From positions 9,027-73,026 of the forward strand of contig CAVSVP010000022.1 of assembly GCA_963731125.1 (NCBI GenBank): 64,000 bases of DNA. Direction: 5' to 3'. Both the position numbers and the translations under genes were made by a program. The stretch comes from CAVSVP01 sp963731125. GTDB taxonomy: Bacteria; Pseudomonadota; Gammaproteobacteria; Competibacterales; Competibacteraceae. The notes beneath the pieces were generated by a model that ran no database searches, had not been told where the DNA came from, and saw nothing but the letters and a program-made list of their open reading frames with translations. This document shows positions 15,522-22,795 of this stretch, in pieces (position 1 is the first letter of the stretch; every line of letters begins with the position of its first letter).

Positions 15522-16965
15522 CAATACCTTCGCCAAAAATTGAGGTGAGCGACAGCCCGAGGTGATAGGTTACTCAGGCACCACACCTAAAGACCTATTC
15601 TCTCAGGAGGCTGTCGCCCATGCCCGAGATTATGCGGATTTTGAGCTGTTTAAGCCAGAGCGTAGATGACACGAGCCTGGGTCGTTTAGGTTGCCTTGTA
15701 GGAGGGCTGTTAGCGATGACAGGGCGGGTGACGATGCGGGGGCTGTCGCGCTGGACCGAGCGCGGGGGGAGCTACCGTACGCTACAGCGGTTTTTCAACA
15801 CCACGCTGAGCTGGGGGCAGCTGCATTGGCTGGTGATTCGCCAGCACCTGCTTGGCGATGAAACGCAGTGGCTGCTGGCCGGCGATGAGGTGGTGGTGAG
15901 CAAAGCGGGCAAGAAGACGCACGGTCTGGATCGTTTTTTCTCCTCGGTGTTTGGCAGGACAATCCCGGGGTTGTGTTTTCTGAGCCTATCGCTGATCAGC
16001 GTGCAGCGGCGCTGTTCGTATCCGTTGCGCCTGGAGCCGATTCTCAAAGACGCGGCCGCGAGCTGCCCGAAAGCGCCCAAGGCGGGCCGACGTAGGGGCC
16101 GGGGCCGGCCTGAAGGGAGCCGCAATGGCAATCGCCGAGAGGTGAGTCTGTCAGCGTATTTGCAGTTTGTTCAAGGTCTTCTGCGCCAGGTGCTGGCACT
16201 GGTGTGCCAGACGCTGACCGTCCGTTATTTCGTATTCGACGGCGCCTTCGGTCATAATCAAGCCCTGCAAATGGTCTGCCGCACGGGCTTGGATCTGATT
16301 AGCAAATTGCGCCACAACAGCGCGCTGTATCTGCCCTATGAAGGCCCCTACGCCGGGCGGGGCCGCCGGCGCAAGTACGGCAACAAGCTCGATTATCAAC
16401 ACTTGCCGCCAGCCTTTCTCAAAGCCACTTCAGTGCAAGGACACGTTCATACGGCCATCTATCAACTGCACGTTTGGCACAAGAAATTCCCCGACCGGCT
16501 CAATGTCGTGGTCCTCGTCAAAACCAACCAACGTACCGGTGCCCGGGCCCATGTCATCCTTTTCAGTAGCGATCTTGAGTTGGGCTACGAAACGCTCATC
16601 GATTATTATCGCTTGCGCTTCCAGATCGAGTTCAACTTCAGAGATGCCAAACAGTACTGGGGCTTGGAAGACTTCATGGTGGTCAAGGCAACGCCAGTGT
16701 ACAACAGTGCCAACCTGACGATGCTGATGATCAACCTTTCACAGATCCTGATGCGATCGGTGCGCGAGCATTGTCCGGCCTTTAGCGTCAATGACCTCAA
16801 AGCCCACTTCCGGGGCCGGAAATACGTCCTGGATGTGTTAAAACTGCTTCCGCAAATGCCCGAAGCGAATATTATTGACCAAGCCCTTGAGCAGGCTGCC
16901 AATCAGGGGCGGATTAATCAAGAACTTAACGCAGCATGAGATAGGACTATTTGGCGAAGGTATTG
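15522..16965. mobile_element. IS4-like insertion sequence with 6-bp target duplication
   Basis: CAATACCTTCGCCAAA (15522-15537) and TTTGGCGAAGGTATTG (16950-16965) are perfect 16-bp inverted repeats. GCCATA is duplicated at 15516-15521 and 16966-16971. The element is 1444 bp and lies within the left end region of the IS1-like element, 54 bases from its terminus, so it arrived later. Confidence 0.9.
15620..16939 (+). CDS. IS4-superfamily DDE transposase
   Basis: A complete 439-residue transposase. ATG 15620 follows AGGAGG (about 15605-15610). The first catalytic Asp is in WLLAGDEVVVSKAGKKTHGL, the second in VRYFVFDGAFGHNQAL. The third site is the YREK signature in YYRLRFQIEFNFRDAK, with exact Y-(2)-R-(3)-E-(6)-K spacing, which places it in the IS4 superfamily. 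A basic central stretch (GRRRGRGRPEGSRNGNRR) may contact DNA. It belongs to a different subgroup from the IS4 transposase at 11252: the two share no long motif, and their target duplications differ (6 versus 12 bp). The gene ends 11 bases before the right inverted repeat and shows no disruption, so the element may be active. Confidence 0.88.
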   Translation: MPEIMRILSCLSQSVDDTSLGRLGCLVGGLLAMTGRVTMRGLSRWTERGGSYRTLQRFFNTTLSWGQLHWLVIRQHLLGDETQWLLAGDEVVVSKAGKKTHGLDRFFSSVFGRTIPGLCFLSLSLISVQRRCSYPLRLEPILKDAAASCPKAPKAGRRRGRGRPEGSRNGNRREVSLSAYLQFVQGLLRQVLALVCQTLTVRYFVFDGAFGHNQALQMVCRTGLDLISKLRHNSALYLPYEGPYAGRGRRRKYGNKLDYQHLPPAFLKATSVQGHVHTAIYQLHVWHKKFPDRLNVVVLVKTNQRTGARAHVILFSSDLELGYETLIDYYRLRFQIEFNFRDAKQYWGLEDFMVVKATPVYNSANLTMLMINLSQILMRSVREHCPAFSVNDLKAHFRGRKYVLDVLKLLPQMPEANIIDQALEQAANQGRINQELNAA

Positions 16966-17004
16966 GCCATATGAGTGTATTTGGAATCGTCGAGCACATA
17001 CACG

Positions 17005-18432
17005 ATGGCGGAATCCCTGCTGCTGTGGCATGAATTATTACCGGGCCTACTCTGTTGGCTGGTACTCCATCAGGTTATTCAGTGGTGGCAAACTCGAGCA
17101 TGGCGTTCGCCGCATGTCTGCCACCGCGGCGTTGGCAAAGCAAACCGGCCACCGTCGTTACCGGGCTTGATCAAAAAGCCGCACTGCGAAGCCTGCGCCC
17201 AGGAAGCCGAGCGGTGTCCTCCTCCACCGCCCAGCCCACCCCCGATGATGGGTAGCAACCGGGGCTGCCCGCGCCGCATTGATACCCGCGCCCATTACTG
17301 TCCGCATGCAAGCTGTCGTTACTATGGCTGGTTGGCACGCGGCAACATCCGCGCGAACGGTCACCCGACCGGCCGCGGCTGGCGACAATTATATTGCGCG
17401 GCCTGCGGTCGTTATTTCTTGGAAACCCACGGCACGTTGTTCTACGGCAAGTCCCGCGCGGCCGAGGATATCTTACGGGCCATCGCCGCGTTGGCCGAAG
17501 GCTTAGGGATTCGCGCCGTGGGTCGGGTGTTCGACGTCGACGCCAACACCGGGTTGGCGTGGCTGATCGAGGCGGCCGAGCATGCCGAGACGGTATCGCG
17601 TTTTCTGCTCCACGATCTGAAGGTGAAGCAGGTGCAACTCGACGAACTCTTCGCGTTAGTCGGTGAACTCAGAGCCGGTCAGATCGACGAGCAGGGCGTC
17701 ATCGAACGCTTAGCGCGCCGCCCGCGCTGGGTTTGGACGGCGATCGATCCGGTAAGCAAGCTGCTGATCGCGGTCGCCGTGGGCGAACGCTCCCTGGCCA
17801 TGGCGCAGGGGTTCGTGCATCAGGTGGTGCGCCGCTTGGCGCCCGGCGGCTGGCCGCTGTTTCTCAGCGATGGCTACCAGGATTATGGCACGGCCCTGCT
17901 GACCCATTTTGGCCAATGGCTTCAACCGCCCCGGCGACAACCTAAAGGCCCGGCGCCCAAGCCCCGCTGGTGCGCCCACCCTCGCTTGCTGTATGCGCAG
18001 GTCATCAAGCAATGCCGACGCCGACGCCTGGTCCGTCTGATCCAGCGGGTGATCTTCGGGGCAAAAACCGAGATCAATCAGCTATTGGCCAAACACGGCT
18101 GGCACATCAATACGGCGTTTGTCGAACGGCTCAATCTCACGCTTCGCCAACATGTCGCGGCCATCGGTCGGCGGGTGATTACGCTCGCCAAAACCGAATC
18201 GGGGTTGCGGCAGCAGCTCTACTTGTTTCAGGCGTACTATAATTTATGTCTGCCGCATGCCAGTTTGCGGCAGGTGTTGCTACCGGGGGCGCCCGCTTCG
18301 CGCCCTCGCTCAGCTAAGCGCTGGCAGGGCGCGACGCCGGCGATGGCCGCCGGCCTCACCGATCACGCCTGGAGCGTGCGGGAGCTGTTGCTGTTTCGGG
18401 TCCCGCCATGGTCGCAACCGGCGCTGGAATAG
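17005..18432 (+). CDS. IS1-like (large, ISMhu11-type) transposase
   Basis: A transposase of about 475 residues in the IS1-like element. It starts with a hydrophobic segment (LLLWHELLPGLLCWLVL), then has cysteine-rich zinc-binding parts: HCEACAQEAERC, CPHASCRYYGW and LYCAACGRYFLETHGTLFYG. The CxxC pairs followed by T..GT.F..K are typical of IS1-type transposases and related HTH regions. Catalytic residues fit a DDE order: Asp in VQLDELFALVG, Asp in LFLSDGYQDYG, Glu in NTAFVERLNLTLRQHV. The frame opens at 16975 with a GTG, but that codon is only a few bases beyond the nested insertion, so ATG 17005 is the likelier start. The nested IS4-like element sits upstream and probably removes the native promoter. 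The subgroup name is from motif memory only. Confidence 0.75.
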   Translation: MAESLLLWHELLPGLLCWLVLHQVIQWWQTRAWRSPHVCHRGVGKANRPPSLPGLIKKPHCEACAQEAERCPPPPPSPPPMMGSNRGCPRRIDTRAHYCPHASCRYYGWLARGNIRANGHPTGRGWRQLYCAACGRYFLETHGTLFYGKSRAAEDILRAIAALAEGLGIRAVGRVFDVDANTGLAWLIEAAEHAETVSRFLLHDLKVKQVQLDELFALVGELRAGQIDEQGVIERLARRPRWVWTAIDPVSKLLIAVAVGERSLAMAQGFVHQVVRRLAPGGWPLFLSDGYQDYGTALLTHFGQWLQPPRRQPKGPAPKPRWCAHPRLLYAQVIKQCRRRRLVRLIQRVIFGAKTEINQLLAKHGWHINTAFVERLNLTLRQHVAAIGRRVITLAKTESGLRQQLYLFQAYYNLCLPHASLRQVLLPGAPASRPRSAKRWQGATPAMAAGLTDHAWSVRELLLFRVPPWSQPALE

Positions 18433-18646
18433 GCGCCGCGCGCTGGCGCTTGCGCGCCTCCCGGCAAACGGCCGGGAATGAGGCTTTTGCTGACGAATTT
18501 CATCTCGGCGAGGTGCGGAAAAAACCAAAATTGCTAACCCGATCAACAGATCTTGACCCCTGACGATGGCTTTTTTTCGCCAAAAGGGGGGAGTTTTTGA
18601 TCATTTTGATTTACCCGCACGCTAGCGGTACACGACCGAACTCTTT

Positions 18647-18796
18647 TGGTCGAAGGTGAAAGCCTTTCTTCGGGGCTCGGCGGCACGCACCAGAGATGCC
18701 CTCGAGGGTGAAATAAGAAATGCGTTAGATGCCGTGACAGAAACCGATATCAAAGGGTGGTTTAAGCACTGCGGATATTGTACTGAACCCAATTAA
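18647..18796 (+). pseudogene. IS630-family transposase, C-terminal fragment
   Basis: The last 49 codons of an IS630-type transposase remain: WSKVKAFLRGSAARTRDALE, then a helix, and DIKGWFKHCGYCTEPN before TAA at 18794-18796. The pattern W.K.K..LR..AARTR.AL plus the ending GWF.HCGY is typical of the IS630 DDE C-terminus. The upstream portion is lost where the IS1-like element ends at 18637, 9 bases before the fragment, so the IS1-like insertion (or a later rearrangement) cut it. It is inactive. Confidence 0.75.
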
Positions 18797-19051
18797 TTAC
18801 CGCTATAAAAAACAAGCCACTGGTTTTAATTGATATTTATTATTTACGTGTAAACCTCAGGGTTGCAGGTTCTCTCTTTGCGGCTGCACCCTGGACGCCG
18901 AAGCAGCGTTGGTGCTCCGTTCCTCAGTAAGTTTCCGGGAGGATAGCGTAACTTTTCTGAGTGGATGGGCTAAGCGGCGCCGGCCAGCAGTGACTAGGGA
19001 GACGGCAGCGATGATGAGGGCGTTACGAGGGTAATGGCGAGGTTTCAGCTC
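18797..19051. other. Intergenic, nothing recognised
   Basis: About 250 bases without a supported gene. It lies between the IS630 fragment and the small inverted-repeat element at 19052, so the gene-free stretch totals about 360 bases. Confidence 0.45.
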
Positions 19052-19152
19052 ATACCAATTTGCGGTCAATCAAGGACAAACAAGTCGCTATAACATCAAC
19101 ATATTGGTTCCGAATGAAGGGAATTAATACTTTTTTGAATGCAAATTGGTAT
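19052..19152. repeat. 101-bp MITE-like element
   Basis: ATACCAATTTGCGGTCAA (19052-19069) and TTGAATGCAAATTGGTAT (19135-19152) are inverted copies with two mismatches. If the outer TA on both sides is counted as a target duplication, the element proper begins CCAATTTGC, which would fit a Tc1/mariner or IS630-type MITE. An IS630 transposase fragment lies 250 bases to the left. It interrupts or abuts the Ig-like domain fragment on its right. Confidence 0.55.
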
Positions 19153-19155
19153 TAG

Positions 19156-19341
19156 TGGGGCAGGGAGCAGTCTGCCTTAAAGGTGAAAGGGGAAGGATTT
19201 CCGTCCGGCACCTTAGTGACTATTTTCAGTGCCGCCTCCGACCAATTACCTGGTACGGCGGATGAAAGCGAGCGGGGCGACGGCGGATGGCGCTTCAAGC
19301 TCGTCAATCCGAATCCCGTGTCTTGTCTGATCCGGGCTAAG
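19156..19341 (+). pseudogene. Second beta-sandwich (Ig-like) domain fragment
   Basis: After an in-frame TAG at 19153 the plus-strand frame reads SALKVKGEGFPSGTLVTIFS, GTADESERGDGGWRFKL and VSCLIRAKV. The arrangement (L.V.G....G..V.I.DA.....G......G.WRF.......C..RA) is the same as in the fragment at 13847-14167. No start codon with a ribosome binding site exists. The left limit coincides with the MITE-like element. On the right, homology stops after RAKV, and the following residues look unrelated. It is a relic of a larger, probably secreted, protein gene. The two fragments differ enough in sequence to be separate domains or paralogues rather than a duplicated copy. Confidence 0.45.
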
Positions 19342-19770
19342 GTTAGGGTGTCTAAAAACGCCATCTTTAGGCCAAATTCATTGCCCGTTTTTTGGACCCT
19401 GAGAATATCGCCGTGACACCGATTCACGTTGGGTTTGGAACCAATCAGCGAGGTCCAAAAGTGGTTAAAGCAAATTGGCCATTGACGCCTAGGTAAGGTG
19501 GACGGAAAGGGAGCAAGTGTTTGAGGAATCGGTAGAGAACGCGCCTGCGGATTTTCGCTAAACCCCAATGACAGAGCCGTAACTTTAAAAATAGTAGTTC
19601 GACCTAAAAAAGCAGTTGGAGTTTTTGAACCTAAGAAGCGGTAACGAGAGTCAAGTACCTCCAAGGGCGTCAATTGCGGCCACCCGATTCATTACCGGCG
19701 CCTGGATAAAGGCAGTTTCGTGATCATGACGCTGGCGGCGTCTGAAAATGCGGGGGTGCTCCCCATAAGC
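19342..19770. other. Intergenic, nothing recognised
   Basis: About 430 bases between the Ig-like fragment and the IS5-derived element. A minus-strand frame (19152-19673) runs antisense through the Ig-like fragment and matches no family I know. Confidence 0.4.
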
Positions 19771-19774
19771 GCTA

Positions 19775-20367
19775 GGGCGTGTTTGCAAACTCTAATTTTG
19801 CCCTCATATCGGGAGTATGAAGAGAGGAGACTTAACGAACCAACAGTGGGCGGATTTGCAACCGTTGCTACCGCCGCAGAAGCCGAAAACCGGTCGTCCA
19901 GCCGATGACCATCGGCACATGATCAATGGCATGTTATGGATTTTGCGCACGGGCGCGCCCTGGCGGGATCTACCCGAGCGGTACGGGCCGTGGCGCACGG
20001 TGGCCAGTCGCTTTTATCGGTGGTGTCGGTTGGGCATTTGGCAGCACGTGCTGCAGGCGTTACACGGTCAAGCCGACGCGGCGGGGAAGATCGACTGGGA
20101 CACCCATCAGGTGGACGGCACGATCGTGCGTGCCCATCAGCATGCGGCAGGGGCCAACGCCACTACGCCAGAAGCGGAAGCCGTAGGGCGCAGCCGGGGT
20201 GGCGTTAGCACCAAGGTGCCTGTGCGCAGCGACGGCCACGGCCAGCTCCTGCACATGGGGTTAACGCCGGGGCAACGCCATGAGACGACGGCCTTTGAAG
20301 CGCTGATGAATGGCGGCGCCGTCAAGCGCCCGGGGCGGGGCCGGGCGCGTCTGCGACCGCGACGCCC
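19775..20367. mobile_element. Internally deleted IS5/IS427-type element
   Basis: GCTAGGGCGT (19771-19780) and ACGCCCTAGC (20362-20371) are perfect inverse copies. With TA as target duplication, the element runs from GGGCGT at 19775 to ACGCCC at 20367, 593 bp. It contains the N-terminal two thirds of an IS5-family transposase whose frame breaks at the right repeat. It seems that a deletion joined the middle of the gene to the extreme right end. Beyond it, at about 20372-20435, two IS5-type ends of the form GGCTTTG...GCATAAATT can be read on the minus strand. Confidence 0.6.
19817..20367 (+). pseudogene. IS5-family (IS427-type) transposase, 3' truncated
   Basis: The frame opens at ATG 19817, just after GAGAGGAG-type purines. 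It reads the standard IS5/IS427 start: LTNQQWADLQPLLPPQKPKT, GRPADDHRHMINGMLWILRT, GAPWRDLPERYGPW. The first catalytic Asp is in HQVDGTIVRAHQHAAGA, and GRSRGGVSTKV also belongs to the family. At GRARLRPRR the homology ends; an intact protein would continue with ADKGYD (second Asp) and the Glu region, which are missing. The frame then runs about a dozen codons into flanking DNA to a stop at 20407. The protein cannot transpose by itself. Confidence 0.8.
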
Positions 20368-20483
20368 TAGCCAAATTTATGCGAAGTCAAAGCCGTCGAT
20401 TTGTTGAAAATAATTTATGCAACAAAGCCCTAACAAGGCAAATTCACTCGACTTGGGAAGTTATTTCGCCTTCCTTCAGCTGA

Positions 20484-20576
20484 GGGGTTTGGGGTGTCAT
20501 AAGCAGCCGCCAGGGAGGGCGGCGGTGCGAATGGGTGCAGGGCAGCACCTCTGAGCAGCGTTGACACCTCAACCCC
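20484..20576. repeat. Structured intergenic repeat, copy D
   Basis: The closing stem pairs GGGGTTTGGGGTGTCA (20484-20499) with TGACACCTCAACCCC (20562-20576), with one G-T pair and one bulge. Inside are AGCA (20502-20505), hairpin 1 GCCGCC/GGCGGC around AGGGAG (20506-20523), the linker GGTGCGAAT, hairpin 2 GGGTGC/GCACCT around AGGGCA (20533-20550), and CTGAGCAGCGT before the closing stem. Order and sizes match copy B although most paired bases differ. It lies 39 bases from the 3' end of the group II intron. Confidence 0.75.
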
Positions 20577-20614
20577 AGACCCACCAAACCGGGGGCTTCC
20601 CAAAAATCACGAGG

Positions 20615-21295
20615 GTAGCGATAGGTAGGACCTTGCGGTCTTTCCCCCGCTCCAAACGCAGCATGCGACTTTCACCGCACTGCGCTTTCCAGTTGGGCTG
20701 AACGACTCTGATCGAGCAGATTGGTCGTCACGACCACGAGGTGCACCAGCAGCATCGCTGCCATCATCTGCTTTCCTCGTTGCATCTGTTGGCCATCATT
20801 TTGTCCAGCTTACCCTGGCGGACCTTCACCCTGTCCCAGCCATTACCGCCGGGCCGTTGGCTACTACGCCGCCTCCGTCCTCCTGCCGGCACACTGGCAT
20901 TGTCGCGTCCCCTTCACAGGGGGAGCCGGCCAGGAGTTCCCCAGTTCCACTGCCAAAGACTCTATGACCCGTAGCTGCCTGCTCTACGCCGGGTAGGCTT
21001 CGGAATAACGACCGGTTCAAGTTAGACAAACCGGTCCTGCTACCTCCCCTTGTTGGGCTAGGGGTATCAGCCATTTTCACCTATTCTTGGTAACGCCGCT
21101 TCCCACCCAGGTTTCTCGCGTCAGCATAGGTCACCAGGGTTAGCCGGATCCTCCGCTTCATGGCTCGCAGAGTCCGTACATCGTCTACGGGCTTCATACC
21201 TCAACGGTTGCCAACCGCCAACGCATGCCGTATAACCCTCACGCCGTTATCCGGGCGTGGCTTCCTGCATTCTTTGGCACCGTTAAAGGGCGCAC
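20615..21295 (-). ncRNA. ORF-less group II intron (ribozyme)
   Basis: On the minus strand the intron starts GTGCGCCC at 21295, matching the GUGYG 5' consensus. It ends in CGCTAC at 20615 (AY 3' end). Domain V at 20687-20654 is exactly 34 nt: the AGC catalytic triad at its positions 2-4, a G3-U32 wobble, a GAAA tetraloop at 15-18 and a two-base bulge at 24-25. Domain VI follows, with GACC/GGTC around GCAA and a candidate branch-point A at 20622, 7 bases before the 3' end. Total length is 681 nt, typical for introns without the reverse-transcriptase gene. The short domain IV (about 20690-20860) has no maturase frame. Splicing or movement would need a protein supplied from elsewhere. Domain I-III details and the exon-binding sites were not fully worked out. 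Confidence 0.88.
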
Positions 21296-21423
21296 CTCAC
21301 TTTCCAAGTCGTGAAATCCCCCGGACGGCAAAAAGCGGAGCAAGAGACGAACAGCGCTTTTGTTGCCGGTGATTTGCGGCTTTATGCACCGCTCAGTTTG
21401 TTTGGCCGACTAAATCTCTGAAC
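21296..21423. other. 5' exon side of the group II intron
   Basis: On the minus strand the bases before the 5' splice site end AAGTGAG. CCGGGGG in the 5' exon and CCCCCGG in the 3' exon (about 20590-20597), and TCACGA/TCGTGA inside them, would pair in the joined exons. The intron thus appears to sit in a hairpin-like non-coding site rather than in a recognisable gene. Confidence 0.5.
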
Positions 21424-21489
21424 ATGGCGAGAAAAATCAGAGAGCTTATTCAAGATCTACAACAAGCCGGGTTTTATGAAATCTGCTGA
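21424..21489 (+). pseudogene. HicA-like toxin remnant
   Basis: The 21 codons from ATG 21424 read MARKIRELIQDLQQAGFYEI and C, then TGA at 21487. HicA mRNA interferases begin in just this manner (M..K.REL...L..AGF), followed by GSH..F. After the stop no frame continues with the catalytic GSHR segment, so only the first helix is left. No HicB follows. Because the match is short, chance similarity is possible. Together with the HicB-like fragment near 3.4 kb it suggests that decayed Hic loci flank this island. Confidence 0.4.
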
Positions 21490-21663
21490 GGGGCGGGAAC
21501 TTCCTAGTCCTTGCATTCGACCCATGCAGTAAGTCGTGTGAATCTTTGAGCCCCCGAAGGTTGGGGTGACGCAGGAACCCCAACAACAACGTCATGGTCG
21601 GCCACGGTGGTTTCGTCGGTGGTAGCGATGGATGGATCAATTTGGAAGTCACGGCTTCGAAAA

Positions 21664-22596
21664 TCAACAAACACGCTCCCCCTTTCCCACCACATCGGGA
21701 CACTCTGCCCGTTCCACCTGAATCGTTGCATGCTCCACCCGCCAATGGTCACCTAAAAACGCATTAACTTTTTTCAATACCACATCCTGGTCGCTGTCGT
21801 AATCCACCGTCACATGCAACGTCATCAGCGACCGTTGCGGCGTCAAGGACCACACATGTACATGATGGACATCCTGAACTTCGGCGATGTTATCCTGCAG
21901 ATCTGCCATCAGCTTAGCGACGTCCATATACTCCGGCGTACCTTCGAGCAAAATATGCGCGCTCTCGGCAACGATTTTCCAGGCACTGCGCAGAATCAAT
22001 AAGCCAACTACCATGGATAGCAGCGGATCGATAGGTGTCCACCCCGAGGCTAAGATAACCACGGCGGCCATCACCGCCGCGATGGAGCCAAGCAGATCCC
22101 CCAGCACATGAGCGGCGGCACCCCGGATATTGAGATTGCTCCGGTCTCCGCCATGGAGCAGAAGAAAAGCTACGATATTGATTCCTAAACCCAGCGCGGC
22201 CACCAGCAACATCATCCCACCGAGAATCGCGACAGGTTCTAGTAATCGATGGAACGCCTCGTAATAAATCCAGACGACGACGGCAAAGAGTGCAATGCCA
22301 TTCACAAAAGCGGTTAACACTTCGAAACGGTAATAACCGTAGGTGCGGTTCAAGTCCGCCGGCCGCCGGCTCAGGCGAAACCCGGACCAAGCGAGAAACA
22401 GCGATACAAAATCGGTGAGCATATGTCCGGCATCGGCCAGCAACGCCAGAGAGCCTGACAGCAACCCGCCAATCACTTCGGCGAACATAAAACCGCCGGT
22501 TAGCAGCATGGCCCAGAGGACCCGACGTTCGTTATCCGCGCCGTGCTGCTGATGAGCCTGATGGTGGTGATGATGTTGTCCCATAACCGGATTCAT
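21664..22596 (-). CDS. Cation diffusion facilitator (ZitB/DmeF-like) metal exporter
   Basis: A 310-residue inner-membrane metal/proton antiporter that would export zinc, cobalt or similar divalent ions. The N-terminus is His-rich (GQHHHHHQAHQQHG), as in ZitB- and DmeF-type members. Six membrane helices follow. The first metal-site motif is ALLADAGHMLTDFVSL (HxxxD, helix II), and the second is AAHVLGDLLGSIAAV (HxxxD, helix V). The cytoplasmic domain after about residue 220 has QDVHHVHVWSLTPQRSLMTL, the typical CDF ending. The start may be ATG 22596 or ATG 22584 (MGQHHHH); neither has a strong Shine-Dalgarno. The metal selectivity cannot be read from sequence. It is the last gene before the transposon island, encoded convergently to it. 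Confidence 0.92.
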   Translation of the reverse strand: MNPVMGQHHHHHQAHQQHGADNERRVLWAMLLTGGFMFAEVIGGLLSGSLALLADAGHMLTDFVSLFLAWSGFRLSRRPADLNRTYGYYRFEVLTAFVNGIALFAVVVWIYYEAFHRLLEPVAILGGMMLLVAALGLGINIVAFLLLHGGDRSNLNIRGAAAHVLGDLLGSIAAVMAAVVILASGWTPIDPLLSMVVGLLILRSAWKIVAESAHILLEGTPEYMDVAKLMADLQDNIAEVQDVHHVHVWSLTPQRSLMTLHVTVDYDSDQDVVLKKVNAFLGDHWRVEHATIQVERAECPDVVGKGERVC

Positions 22597-22795
22597 TAAA
22601 CCTTGGTAAGGGTTACCCGTTCAGCCACTTGCCGTCATTCTGTCGCTGCTTGTTTGAACAGAGTTTCCCGGGAAGCAACCGCTTCGGCACCCGTTAGCGT
22701 AACGACATTCACTCTTTTCATGATAAACGAGCTACGCGCGCTCCTCCAGAGGCGCACCCGGGGACGCCATACTAACCCAGCAACGCTGGCGAATT

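Larger units (their letters stand above)
15468..18637. mobile_element. IS1-like element carrying a nested IS4-like insertion
   Basis: Positions 15468-15494 and 18611-18637 are perfect 27-bp inverted repeats beginning GGTCGTGTACC. A weaker match continues inward for about 10 bases. GGnnnTG-like ends suit the IS1 family. Without the nested insertion (15522-16965 plus its 6-bp duplication) the element is about 1.72 kb and contains the transposase at 17005-18432. No direct repeat flanks it: the left side is hyaF/hupH and the right side an IS630 fragment, so one flank has been rearranged after insertion. Confidence 0.8.

Noticed and set aside
19152..19673. Minus-strand frame of 173 codons.
   Set aside because: It runs antisense through the Ig-like fragment and the MITE-like terminus; no start signal or family similarity was seen.
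20826..21080. Minus-strand frame of 84 codons inside the group II intron as a maturase remnant.
   Set aside because: Its translation has no reverse transcriptase motifs; it falls in the structured RNA domains.
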